In this document: positions 1 to 6,700 of the stretch, piece by piece | How positions within the stretch are numbered: position 1 is the first letter of the stretch | Layout of the letters: the number at the start of each line of letters is the position of its first letter | NCBI GenBank assembly: GCA_002477565.1 | Contig: DLQL01000030.1 | Location: forward strand, 1-13,712 | Direction of reading: 5' to 3' | Source: Flavobacteriaceae bacterium UBA7433 | Lineage (GTDB): Bacteria; Bacteroidota; Bacteroidia; Flavobacteriales; Flavobacteriaceae | DNA: 13,712 nucleotides | Made by a program: the position numbers and the translations under genes | Notes under the pieces: generated by a model | What the model saw: the letters and a program-made list of their open reading frames with translations, nothing else | What the model was told of the DNA's origin: nothing | Databases searched by the model: none

Positions 1-202
1 TGAGTTTGAATACAACGACATGATCTATGCGTCCAAATTCAATTTTGAACCCATCGTAGGCAAAGTTTACCATCTTTACAGAGACAAAAAAAGTGCGTTG
101 TTTTTGTCTCTCATAGCTCCCCAAGAATGTCGTTTCGATTTTGTGGGCAGTTTTTATCTAAATGACGATAAAGTTTGGATAAAAAAAGCAACGGCTGTTT
201 GA
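1..202 (+). CDS. DUF2452 family protein, C-terminal part (5' end outside window)
   Basis: The reading frame is open from the first bases of the window and ends at TGA 200-202; about 66 residues are visible. An internal ATG at 20 is unlikely to be the start because the frame stays open upstream (E-F-E-Y-N-D before that Met). The pattern 'NFEPIVGKVYHLYR' followed by 'LSLIAPQE' and a final stretch ending 'DDKVWIKK' resembles the C-terminus of DUF2452 proteins of Bacteroidota, which typically read FEPLIGHxYYLY...LSxIxPxEW. The function of the family is not established. The stop lies one base before the tspO start, so the two genes are probably cotranscribed. The assignment rests on recalled family patterns and a short fragment. 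Confidence 0.7.
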   Translation, partial: EFEYNDMIYASKFNFEPIVGKVYHLYRDKKSALFLSLIAPQECRFDFVGSFYLNDDKVWIKKATAV

Positions 203-203
203 T

Positions 204-689
204 ATGTTACCAAAACTTTTTTTGCAAAAACGTTTTTCCATTCCCTTGTATTTGTTGCTCAATTTTAGCGCGCTTGGCATTGGCAGTTGGTTGATGAATG
301 ACGGGCCTGTTTCCGATTGGTATTCCAGTTTGAACAAAGCCCCTTGGAGCCCTCCGGGTTGGGTCTTTGGGTTTGCTTGGACCACAATCATGCTTTGTTT
401 TTCGTTGTACATGTCTTGCCTGACAAGGGCAATTCCTTCCAAAAGAGTATTTGTTCTTTTTGCGGTTCAATGGGTGTTAAATACTTCCTGGAATTTTGTT
501 TTTTTCAACCGACATTGGGTGTTGTCAGGCTTATTGGTCTTGCTTATGATCACGTCTCTACTTGGCTACCTGATGACAGCATACAAGTCTCTTTTAAAAG
601 GTCACACTCTCTTGGTGCTTCCCTATTTTGTTTGGTTGTTGGTGGCCATTTCATTGAATGCTTATGTGCTATTTTGGAACAAGCTGTAA
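204..689 (+). CDS. tspO: TspO/MBR family tryptophan-rich membrane protein
   Basis: This 161-residue protein is a five-helix inner-membrane member of the TspO/peripheral benzodiazepine receptor family, which binds porphyrins and other tetrapyrroles and is linked to stress or light responses in bacteria. Family hallmarks are visible: W39-Y-x-x-L-x-K-A-P-W48-x-P-P (the conserved loop after helix 1), W53-V-F-G-F-A-W59, the helix 3 signature N93-T-S-W96-N-F-V-F-F101, and P140-Y-F-V-W144 followed by S-L-N152 in the last helix. Length matches the family (about 155-165 residues). The ATG at 204 follows the upstream stop by one base, so translational coupling is likely. I see no clear terminator after it. 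Membership is well supported; the physiological ligand cannot be read from the sequence. Confidence 0.93.
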   Translation: MLPKLFLQKRFSIPLYLLLNFSALGIGSWLMNDGPVSDWYSSLNKAPWSPPGWVFGFAWTTIMLCFSLYMSCLTRAIPSKRVFVLFAVQWVLNTSWNFVFFNRHWVLSGLLVLLMITSLLGYLMTAYKSLLKGHTLLVLPYFVWLLVAISLNAYVLFWNKL

Positions 690-760
690 GTTTTTTTAGA
701 CTTGCAAACCGCTGCTGATTTTTGAACAATGCATCTGTTTCAGGAGCAAATACATACAGC

Positions 761-794
761 TTGGCCTGTAATGCGTATATTTTTATTAAATTTG
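761..794 (+). promoter_or_regulatory. Candidate promoter for the E2 gene
   Basis: A TTG at 761-763 and TAAATTTG at 787-794 fit the Bacteroidota promoter (TTG, then TAnnTTTG) with a 23-nt spacer, at the upper end of the usual range. Transcription would begin near 800 and give a leader of about 125 nt before the ATG at 927. The spacing is less typical than that of other promoters in this window. Confidence 0.5.
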
Positions 795-926
795 CATCCT
801 GTTCGAGGAGGATTTGTATTGCTGCTAATAGGCGGGTGTTTTTTAACTACGTACACGCTTTGCCAACGATCGGATCCTAAGTTTATCGTAAAACCAAAAA
901 GTCCAACTCAGGCAAACAATAGTCAA

Positions 927-2237
927 ATGGCAAAATTTGAATTAAAGCTCCCTAAAATGGGAGAAAGTGTTGCAGAAGCAACCGTAACATCTTGGTTGAA
1001 AGAAGTGGGTGATTTTATTGAAGCCGATGAGTCTGTCGTTGAAATCGCAACTGACAAGGTGGATTCGGACGTTCCCTCTGAAGTTTCAGGTACCTTGGTA
1101 CAAATACTACACGAAAAAGATGCGGTTGTTCAAGTAGGACACACACTTGCGATTATAGAAACTGAAGGAGGTGTTGAAGCAGAGCCTGTTGAGGAACAAG
1201 TTCCCTCAGCAGCAATAAGTGCTGCGGTTGAAGAAGTAGAAAAAGAAATTGAAAAAGCAGCAGCCATCAACGAAACACCGAGCGCAGTTCCTGTGATTCC
1301 GACAGATCGTTTTTATTCCCCTTTGGTAAAAAACATGGCTTCTAAGGAAGGGATCTCTGCGGAGGAACTGGAAAAAATACCGGGATCCGGAAAAGATGGA
1401 CGTGTGACCAAATCGGACATGCAGGCCTATCTTAGAAATCGTCCAAAAACAAAGCAGATGCGTTCTGATGCAACTGCTCCAAAAATAAATACACCTTCAA
1501 AAACGATTCCGCTCTCTGTTTCAGGAGAAGACGAGTTGATTGAGTTGAGTAGAATGGGCAAAATGATTTCAGATCACATGATTCATTCTGTTCAAAAGTC
1601 AGCACATGTTCAGTCTTTTATTGAGGTGGATGTGACCAATTTGGTGACTTGGAGAAACCGAAGCAAAAATCTTTTCTTTGAAAGAGAAGGTGAGAAATTG
1701 ACATACACACCCGTTTTTATGATGGCTGTGGCACAAGCAATCAAAAAACATCCTTTGGTGAACCTTTCATTTGACGGAGACAAAAGTGTTGTGATTCGGA
1801 AAAACATCAATTTAGGAATGGCAGCAGCTTTGGGCAATGGAAACTTAATCGTCCCTGTCATCAACAACGCAGATGAATTGAACCTGATCGGAATGGCAAA
1901 GGTGGTGAATGATTTGGCATTGCGTGCCAAGAACAACCAATTGAAGCCCGATGAAATTCAAGGCGGTACTTATACGGTGACCAATGTCGGTGGTTTTGGA
2001 AGTTTGTTTGGTACTCCGATCATCAACCAACCAGAGGCTGCAATATTGGCTTTGGGGGCGATTCGTAAAGTTCCGGCGGTCATCGAAAGTCCTGAAGGGG
2101 ACATGATTGCCATTCGCCACAAGATGTTTTTGTCTCATTCTTATGACCACCGTGTCATCAACGGTGCTTTAGGAGGTTTGTTTATCAAGTTCATCAAAGA
2201 CTATTTGGAATCTTGGGACGCAGAGGGTGATTTTTAG
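927..2237 (+). CDS. 2-oxo acid dehydrogenase complex, dihydrolipoamide acyltransferase (E2)
   Basis: A 436-residue cytoplasmic E2 subunit, which transfers acyl groups from a lipoyl arm to CoA in a pyruvate or branched-chain 2-oxo acid dehydrogenase complex. An N-terminal lipoyl domain (about 3-78) carries the lipoylation site D43-K44-V45. An acidic, Ala-rich linker follows, then the peripheral subunit-binding domain (about 128-170, with SPLVKNMA and GSGKDGRVTKSD), a second linker, and the catalytic acyltransferase domain (about 200-436). The catalytic motif reads S-Y-D-H408-R-V-I-N412-G413, where most family members have H-x-x-x-D-G. I chose ATG 927 because MAKFELKLPKMGES is the normal N-terminus of this family. 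The frame is open back to an ATG at 729, but that extension would put a hydrophobic stretch before a cytoplasmic lipoyl domain. Substrate type (branched-chain likely) is inferred; no E1 or E3 gene is adjacent. Confidence 0.93.
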   Translation: MAKFELKLPKMGESVAEATVTSWLKEVGDFIEADESVVEIATDKVDSDVPSEVSGTLVQILHEKDAVVQVGHTLAIIETEGGVEAEPVEEQVPSAAISAAVEEVEKEIEKAAAINETPSAVPVIPTDRFYSPLVKNMASKEGISAEELEKIPGSGKDGRVTKSDMQAYLRNRPKTKQMRSDATAPKINTPSKTIPLSVSGEDELIELSRMGKMISDHMIHSVQKSAHVQSFIEVDVTNLVTWRNRSKNLFFEREGEKLTYTPVFMMAVAQAIKKHPLVNLSFDGDKSVVIRKNINLGMAAALGNGNLIVPVINNADELNLIGMAKVVNDLALRAKNNQLKPDEIQGGTYTVTNVGGFGSLFGTPIINQPEAAILALGAIRKVPAVIESPEGDMIAIRHKMFLSHSYDHRVINGALGGLFIKFIKDYLESWDAEGDF

Positions 2238-2272
2238 GTTCACATCAACTGAAGGCTTTCTTGTTGGAAATT

Positions 2273-3913
2273 TTACTTGAAAACACCTTCGATGACAGTG
2301 CCCGAATTGCCGTTCGTGAATTCTATCTGAAGCAAATTGGCGAGCGTAGGCGCAATGTCAATGATCGGGTGGTACTTTTTTGAGTGTCCTTTTCGAATTC
2401 CTTTTCCATAAAAAATGACCGGAACATGGGTGTCGTAGCTATACCCACTTCCATGACCTGTTCCTGTATTTTTATAGTATCCTCCAAGGGTTGCTGGCTT
2501 TGGAATAAATACGATGTCTCCAGAAATTTTTTGATTGTAGCCTTGTTGAATCAAATGCAAGATCCCGCTTGTGTAGGAGGTGTTTTGTAAAGCGTGGGCA
2601 GTGACTGTTTTGTATATCCGATCGAAATCAAGAATGGCATCAGCCAAGTAATTCTCGACCTTTCGAATATCTAAGCCCAAGTCATTAAGGGTGCTTCTGC
2701 GAAGGAAAATTTGATGGTTGGAAATGTTTTCAATCAAGGTTTTGGTTCCGTATTTTTCTAGCGCCAGCTTTTGAACAAAACTCCTAAAGGCATTGTTGTC
2801 TAAATAACCTGCAGGAATCTTTAATTTTTTAAGGTAGTTTGGCACTTGAGCGGCTGCGTGATCAGCTGTTAAAACAAGCGTGTATTGATTTTTTCCAACT
2901 TGTTTGTCCAAGAATTTCAACAACCTTGCAATTTCCAAGTCCATCCGAATGTAAGTGTCCTCGATTTCTTTGGAGTCCACTCCGTATTTGTGACCGATTT
3001 TGTCGGGACTCGAATAGCTGATGCATAGAAAATCGGTGAATGAGCTGCTTCCCAAAGCCTCTCCTATGATGGCAGCTTCTGCAAAATCTGTGGTAAAGGT
3101 GTTTCCAAAAGGAACTTGTGGTAGCAAGTCGTAATTTTGGTTGGTTTTTCTCAGTCGGGGCAGGTCATGCGGGAATACAGGAGCCGTTTCTCCGACGAAC
3201 AGCCCCTCGTAAGGGTTGTCGTCTTCGATGCTTTCCGTGTAGCTCTCAAGAGCTGCGTAGGGTTCCCAAATTTGGTTTAAATAAGCGTTGGCTTTTCCGT
3301 TTTTATTGAAATCTTCCACCCATTCAGGCAGTGCATCCAAATAGAAGCTGCTTGAAATCCATTTTCCCTCATCGCCACCTTCGTACCAATAAGCAGCGTT
3401 GGCAGTGTGACCTGCAGAGAGTATCGCAGAACGGTCTTTGAAAGAAATGCCAATCGATTTGCCGCGCATGTTTTGTGCCAGTCGCAGCTGGTCTGCAAGG
3501 GTAGTGGTTTGGAGTCTGTAGGGTGATTTTTGGCCATTTGTAGATGTAGACCCTACAGTTTGGTAGCGTGCGTCATCCACACAGTAAATTATTTTTTGCA
3601 AAGAACTGTCGTACCAATCGTTTCCGACAATGCCGTGATTGGCAGGAGTGGTACCTGTAAACACGGAACTGTGTCCGACAGCGGTGTAGGTGGGAATGTA
3701 GTTGAAGTGTGCATTTTCGAGATGAAACCCATTGCGTAGCAAGCGTTTGAATCCATGGTCTCCGTATTTGTCTGCAAAGCGCACAAGGTAGTCGTAACGC
3801 ATCTGGTCAATGACGAGCCCAACGACCAATTTGGGACGTTTGTTTTGTTGAGCGAAAAGTTGAAAGCCAATACCTAAAAGGGCAATAAGTAATAAAGAAA
3901 CTGATTTTTTCAT
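2273..3913 (-). CDS. pafA: PafA-like secreted alkaline phosphatase
   Basis: A 546-residue alkaline phosphatase superfamily enzyme, closely resembling PafA of Elizabethkingia (Flavobacterium) meningosepticum along its whole length. PafA is a periplasmic, Zn-dependent phosphomonoesterase whose expression is not repressed by phosphate. A signal peptide covers residues 1-21 (hydrophobic core, then F-A-Q). All key residues recalled from PafA align: nucleophile T77 in P-T-Y-T-A-V-G-H; zinc ligands D36, D304, H308, D351, H352 and H487; and the substrate-binding N98, K159 and R161 (F-K-D-R). It should release phosphate from organic monoesters outside the inner membrane. It is convergent with the E2 gene, with only 35 bp between the stop codons and no obvious terminator there. 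A TAnnTTTG box lies about 95 bp upstream. Nothing looks damaged. Confidence 0.93.
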   Translation of the reverse strand: MKKSVSLLLIALLGIGFQLFAQQNKRPKLVVGLVIDQMRYDYLVRFADKYGDHGFKRLLRNGFHLENAHFNYIPTYTAVGHSSVFTGTTPANHGIVGNDWYDSSLQKIIYCVDDARYQTVGSTSTNGQKSPYRLQTTTLADQLRLAQNMRGKSIGISFKDRSAILSAGHTANAAYWYEGGDEGKWISSSFYLDALPEWVEDFNKNGKANAYLNQIWEPYAALESYTESIEDDNPYEGLFVGETAPVFPHDLPRLRKTNQNYDLLPQVPFGNTFTTDFAEAAIIGEALGSSSFTDFLCISYSSPDKIGHKYGVDSKEIEDTYIRMDLEIARLLKFLDKQVGKNQYTLVLTADHAAAQVPNYLKKLKIPAGYLDNNAFRSFVQKLALEKYGTKTLIENISNHQIFLRRSTLNDLGLDIRKVENYLADAILDFDRIYKTVTAHALQNTSYTSGILHLIQQGYNQKISGDIVFIPKPATLGGYYKNTGTGHGSGYSYDTHVPVIFYGKGIRKGHSKKYHPIIDIAPTLANLLQIEFTNGNSGTVIEGVFK

Positions 3914-4007
3914 GGGTTGGAATGTTTTAATTGCCGTATTTTTTAGACAAAGGTTCTAGTTTGACATTCCCATTCTTGGTGCCCGACAAGATTCTTTCGT
4001 AAAAGTA

Positions 4008-4015
4008 CAAATGTA
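4008..4015 (-). promoter_or_regulatory. pafA: Candidate -7 box for pafA
   Basis: On the minus strand these bases read TACATTTG, an exact match to the Bacteroidota -7 box. No TTG occurs at the expected 19-23 nt distance, so the call is weak. It would give a leader of about 90 nt. Confidence 0.35.
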
Positions 4016-4149
4016 AGTAAAAACAAAAAGCACGTTTGGGTTTTTAAAATGTTAAATTTTGCCAGTACCAAAGATTTAGAAACCGAAATTTAAAGAGTCG
4101 CACTTTACAGAGTGCTTATAATTTAATACTTTAGCAAAAAAAGCGGTAC

Positions 4150-4890
4150 ATGAATTATTTAGAACATGTTGGAAAGTATTTCTTGATGCTCAAACAGGTT
4201 TTCAAACGCCCACAAAAGCGGAGCGTTTTTGGAGCTGCTTTGTTCCGAGAGATTGAAGATTTAGGTTTGAAGTCTATCGGGATTGTCGCTTTTATCTCTT
4301 TTTTTGTAGGAGGAGTTGTTTCCATACAGACGGCTTTGAATGTCGAAAGTCCATTGATTCCTAAATCGCTCATTGGCTTTGCGACCAAAAGATCGATGAT
4401 TTTGGAATTTGCACCTACTTTTGCCTCGATTATTTTGGCGGGAAAAGTAGGTTCTTTTATCACTTCCAGCATTGGGACGATGCGAGTCACTGAACAGATA
4501 GATGCTTTGGAAGTCATGGGTATCAACTCATTGAATTATTTGGTGTTGCCTAAAATCCTAGCAGCTCTTTTGTTTTATCCTTTGTTGGTTTTTTTGGCGA
4601 TTTTTTTGGGGATTTTTGGAGGATGGATTGCGGGTGTTTTGACAGATCTCTTTCATTCACTGGACTACATTACTGGGATTCAAATGGATTTTGATCCTTT
4701 TTTGATCAAGTATGCATTTATCAAATCCGTTGTTTTTGCCTTTGTCATTGCAACCATTCCGTCATACCACGGCTACTATGTCAAAGGCGGTGCTTTGGAA
4801 GTGGGTAGAGCAAGTACACAAGCGGTGGTATGGACCAGTGTCGTGATTATTTTACTGAACTATTTTTTAACTCAATTGCTTTTAGGATAG
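4150..4890 (+). CDS. mlaE: MlaE-type ABC transporter permease (lipid transport)
   Basis: A 246-residue inner-membrane permease of the MlaE/YrbE family, which works with an MCE-domain protein and a MlaF ATPase to move phospholipids between inner and outer membranes. The family signature S106-S-I-G-T-M-R-V-T-E-Q-I-D-A-L-E-V-M-G124 is intact. It is preceded by E86-F-A-P and A97-G-K-V-G. Hydrophobic segments lie around 40-62, 90-105, 130-165, 190-205 and 222-245. Its TAG stop (4888-4890) directly abuts the mlaF ATG, so the two are translationally coupled. No Shine-Dalgarno is seen. An imperfect -7 box (TACTTTAG, 4127-4134) is the only promoter hint. No MCE/MlaD gene is present here. Confidence 0.92.
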   Translation: MNYLEHVGKYFLMLKQVFKRPQKRSVFGAALFREIEDLGLKSIGIVAFISFFVGGVVSIQTALNVESPLIPKSLIGFATKRSMILEFAPTFASIILAGKVGSFITSSIGTMRVTEQIDALEVMGINSLNYLVLPKILAALLFYPLLVFLAIFLGIFGGWIAGVLTDLFHSLDYITGIQMDFDPFLIKYAFIKSVVFAFVIATIPSYHGYYVKGGALEVGRASTQAVVWTSVVIILLNYFLTQLLLG

Positions 4891-5658
4891 ATGATTACTG
4901 TAGAAAACATACACAAAAGTTTTGGAGATAACAAGGTCTTGAAAGGGATTGATGCTACTTTTGAACGAGGGAAAACCAGTTTGATCATCGGTCAAAGTGG
5001 ATCTGGAAAAACCGTTTTTCTCAAATCACTGTTGGGTTTGTTTCAGCCGGAACAGGGCAGCATTTCTTTTGATGGAAGCATCAGCAAAGAGATGAGCGAT
5101 GACCAAAAACGACAGCTTCGGCAAGACATGGGGATGGTTTTTCAGGGCAGTGCGCTCTTTGACTCTTTGAGTGTGGAAGAAAATATCATGTTTCCTATCA
5201 AAATGTTTGCAAACCAAGCACGTTCGGAAATGTTGGATCGGGTCAATGCAGTTTTGAAAAGAGTCAATTTAGAAAATATCAACGCTAAATTTCCTGCAGA
5301 ACTTTCAGGAGGGATGCAAAAGCGGGTAGCTATCGCACGTGCCATCGTGATGAATCCCAAATATTTGTTTTGTGACGAGCCGAATTCTGGTTTGGATCCC
5401 AAAACAGCCATCGTCATTGATAATTTGATTCAAGAAATCACCAAAGAATACCAAATTACAACTGTGATAAATAGCCATGACATGAACTCTGTGATGGAAA
5501 TTGGCGAAAAAATCCTCTTTTTAAAAGACGGGTTAAAAGCGTGGGAGGGAAGTAACAAAGAGATCTTTAAAACTGATAATGAATCGGTTGTGGATTTTGT
5601 GTATAGTTCCAATTTATTTAAGAAAGTTCGCCAAGTTTATTTGGACGAAACTAATTGA
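4891..5658 (+). CDS. mlaF: MlaF-type ABC transporter ATP-binding protein
   Basis: A 255-residue ABC ATPase that would power the adjacent MlaE permease. The nucleotide-binding motifs are complete: Walker A G34-Q-S-G-S-G-K40-T41, a Q-loop at V-F-Q-G, the ABC signature L138-S-G-G-M-Q-K-R, Walker B Y-L-F-C-D162-E163 and an H-loop in V-I-N-S-H-D. The pattern F-x-x-S-A-L-F-D-S-L-x-V-x-E-N just after the Q-loop and the sequence P-N-S-G-L-D-P are typical of MlaF rather than of drug or amino-acid ATPases. The ATG follows the mlaE stop with no gap. Its own stop is 9 bp before the -33 element of the tRNA promoter, and I see no terminator between them. Confidence 0.93.
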   Translation: MITVENIHKSFGDNKVLKGIDATFERGKTSLIIGQSGSGKTVFLKSLLGLFQPEQGSISFDGSISKEMSDDQKRQLRQDMGMVFQGSALFDSLSVEENIMFPIKMFANQARSEMLDRVNAVLKRVNLENINAKFPAELSGGMQKRVAIARAIVMNPKYLFCDEPNSGLDPKTAIVIDNLIQEITKEYQITTVINSHDMNSVMEIGEKILFLKDGLKAWEGSNKEIFKTDNESVVDFVYSSNLFKKVRQVYLDETN

Positions 5659-5667
5659 GCAAAAGGT

Positions 5668-5697
5668 TTGTTTTATTGGATTATCCCTGTATATTTG
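5668..5697 (+). promoter_or_regulatory. Promoter of the tRNA Lys-Tyr-Lys operon
   Basis: TTG at 5668-5670, a 19-nt spacer and TATATTTG at 5690-5697 match the Bacteroidota promoter exactly. The first tRNA begins 26 nt after the -7 box. Confidence 0.75.
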
Positions 5698-5722
5698 CAG
5701 CCGCTAAAACGAATAAAATTAT

Positions 5723-5795
5723 GACCTGGTAGCTCAGTTGGTAGAGCATCTCCCTTTTAAGGAGAGGGTCCTGGGTTCGAGCCCCAGCCCGGTCA
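5723..5795 (+). tRNA. tRNA-Lys (UUU), copy 1
   Basis: The 73-nt cloverleaf is complete: D-arm GCTC/GAGC, anticodon stem TCTCC/GGAGA with loop CTTTTAA (anticodon TTT), T-arm CTGGG/CCCAG with loop TTCGAGC, and discriminator A. CCA is not encoded. The acceptor stem GACCTGG/CCCGGTC has a T5 x C68 mismatch. It is identical to copy 2. Confidence 0.96.
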
Positions 5796-5825
5796 CTAAA
5801 AATTTACTTTTTTTTATTGAATTTT

Positions 5826-5909
<84 letters not shown>

Positions 5910-5922
5910 CATTTTTTTAAAG

Positions 5923-5995
5923 GACCTGGTAGCTCAGTTGGTAGAGCATCTCCCTTTTAAGGAGAGGGTCCTGGGTTCGAGCCCCAGCCCGGTCA
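5923..5995 (+). tRNA. tRNA-Lys (UUU), copy 2
   Basis: It is base-for-base identical to the copy 200 bp upstream, including the T5 x C68 acceptor-stem mismatch. The exact repeat runs one base beyond the gene (5723-5796 and 5923-5996). It is the last tRNA before the operon terminator. Confidence 0.96.
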
Positions 5996-5998
5996 CAG

Positions 5999-6034
5999 AT
6001 GCCCCTTATTTTTATGAGGGGCATTTTCGTTTTC
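5999..6034 (+). terminator. Intrinsic terminator of the tRNA operon
   Basis: An 11-bp stem (5999-6009 with 6014-6024, one G-U pair) encloses a TTTT loop. It is followed by a T-rich tract interrupted by CG. It starts 4 nt after the second tRNA-Lys. Confidence 0.8.
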
Positions 6035-6076
6035 CTACTATTAATAGGTGACTGAATATTTCCTTGTTTTAGGGTG

Positions 6077-6107
6077 TTGTGCGGGTGATTGGCCTTTGCT
6101 ATCTTTG
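6077..6107 (+). promoter_or_regulatory. Promoter of the candidate small RNA
   Basis: TTG at 6077-6079, a 20-nt spacer and TATCTTTG at 6100-6107 are a perfect Bacteroidota promoter. No protein start of any credible ORF follows; an intrinsic terminator comes about 70 nt downstream. Confidence 0.72.
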
Positions 6108-6112
6108 ATTGA

Positions 6113-6207
6113 GCGAAAACAGAAACACCAACCCCCCCCCTCACAAATTTTTCTTAAACTCCTCCAATTTTTTTCGTAAGCACCTCTATATGGGTGCTTG
6201 CGTTTTT
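6113..6207 (+). ncRNA. Candidate C-rich small RNA (about 95 nt)
   Basis: This stretch lies between a perfect promoter (6077-6107) and a strong intrinsic terminator (6175-6207), and holds no meaningful ORF. The 5' half is A- and C-rich, includes nine consecutive C (6132-6140) and appears unstructured. A second pyrimidine motif, CTCCTCC at 6159-6165, is complementary to GGAGGAG-type sequences. Such exposed C-rich single-stranded segments are what trans-acting regulatory RNAs use to pair with G-rich mRNA leaders. This is inference: I do not recognise an Rfam family. It does not look like SRP RNA, tmRNA or 6S RNA. The exact start is estimated from promoter geometry. Confidence 0.6.
6175..6207 (+). 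terminator. Intrinsic terminator of the candidate small RNA
   Basis: A 10-bp stem, CGTAAGCACC (6175-6184) with GGTGCTTGCG (6193-6202), has one G-U pair and an 8-nt loop. It is followed directly by TTTTT. No protein gene ends upstream of it, which is what makes it notable. Confidence 0.8.
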
Positions 6208-6363
6208 AAACCATTGTACTGGAATTCGGTTGTAAGTTGATCTTTTTCTTTAAGACATGCTTGGTAGATGCGTTATTAGGGACAAAAAGTTGGGCGCTGC
6301 CTCTTGGGGTAATAGTTGAGAATACCCTTTTAAAGTTTGCCTGTTTATAGGGAGCTTGGTGTC

Positions 6364-6396
6364 AAAAAAAAAGCGCCATTTAAAAATGGCGCTTTT
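6364..6396 (-). terminator. Intrinsic terminator of tRNA-Gly
   Basis: A perfect 10-bp stem (6371-6380 with 6385-6394) and 4-nt loop lie just 3' of tRNA-Gly on the minus strand. They are followed on that strand by at least seven T (A-run at 6364-6370). Confidence 0.85.
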
Positions 6397-6397
6397 G

Positions 6398-6470
6398 AGC
6401 GAAAGACCGGGTTCGAACCGGCGACATTCAGCTTGGAAGGCTGACGCTCTACCAACTGAGCTACTTTCGC
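6398..6470 (-). tRNA. tRNA-Gly (UCC)
   Basis: On the minus strand the acceptor stem is GCGAAAG/CTTTCGC, the D-arm GCTC/GAGC and the anticodon stem TCAGC/GCTGA with loop CTTCCAA (anticodon TCC). The T-arm is GCCGG/CCGGT with loop TTCGAAC. The discriminator is T, as expected for tRNA-Gly. CCA is not encoded. It is a single-gene transcription unit with its own promoter and terminator. Confidence 0.96.
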
Positions 6471-6482
6471 GGTATTGCGTTA

Positions 6483-6512
6483 CAAAGATAGTCGCTTTCT
6501 TGGTTTTTGCAA
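6483..6512 (-). promoter_or_regulatory. Promoter of tRNA-Gly
   Basis: On the minus strand TTG (6512-6510), a 19-nt spacer and TATCTTTG (6490-6483) match the Bacteroidota promoter exactly. The tRNA begins 12 nt after the -7 box. Confidence 0.75.
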
Positions 6513-6651
6513 GGCAAATTTTTCTTTTTTTCAAGCAATTTCGCTAAGTCTTTGTCATTGAGTACAGTACTTCATTCATCCGTTTTTCGCTTTCAAAACA
6601 ACCGTTCTTTTTTCAGTTTGCATTGGAATTGTCTGTTTACAGAATTGTTAC

Positions 6652-6686
6652 AAAAAAAAATCCTGCCTATTGAGCAGGATTTTTTT
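6652..6686 (-). terminator. Intrinsic terminator of the immunophilin gene
   Basis: A TCCTGC/GCAGGA stem (6661-6666 with 6674-6679) has a 7-nt loop and is flanked by A9 and T7. It can act in both directions. On the minus strand it lies 14 nt after the stop codon of the immunophilin gene and ends in nine T. Confidence 0.85.
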
Positions 6687-6700
6687 GTTGTCAAATGCGT

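Noticed and set aside
729..926. N-terminal extension of the E2 gene to ATG 729
   Set aside because: It would put a hydrophobic segment before a cytoplasmic lipoyl domain, would start upstream of the likely promoter, and does not match the family's N-terminus, which begins exactly at ATG 927.
1610..2150. Antisense ORFs of about 100 residues over E2
   Set aside because: They are shadows of the E2 coding sequence with no recognisable features.
2238..2272. Terminator between the convergent E2 and pafA genes
   Set aside because: The only symmetry (GAAGGCTTTC) has no loop and no T-run.
4104..4119. Inverted repeat GCACT/AGTGC upstream of mlaE as an operator
   Set aside because: Five base pairs are too few to support a regulatory site without comparison to relatives.
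6316..6345. Hairpin GGGTA/TACCC followed by TTTT
   Set aside because: The stem is only five pairs with a large loop and a short T-run, and no transcript is known to end there.
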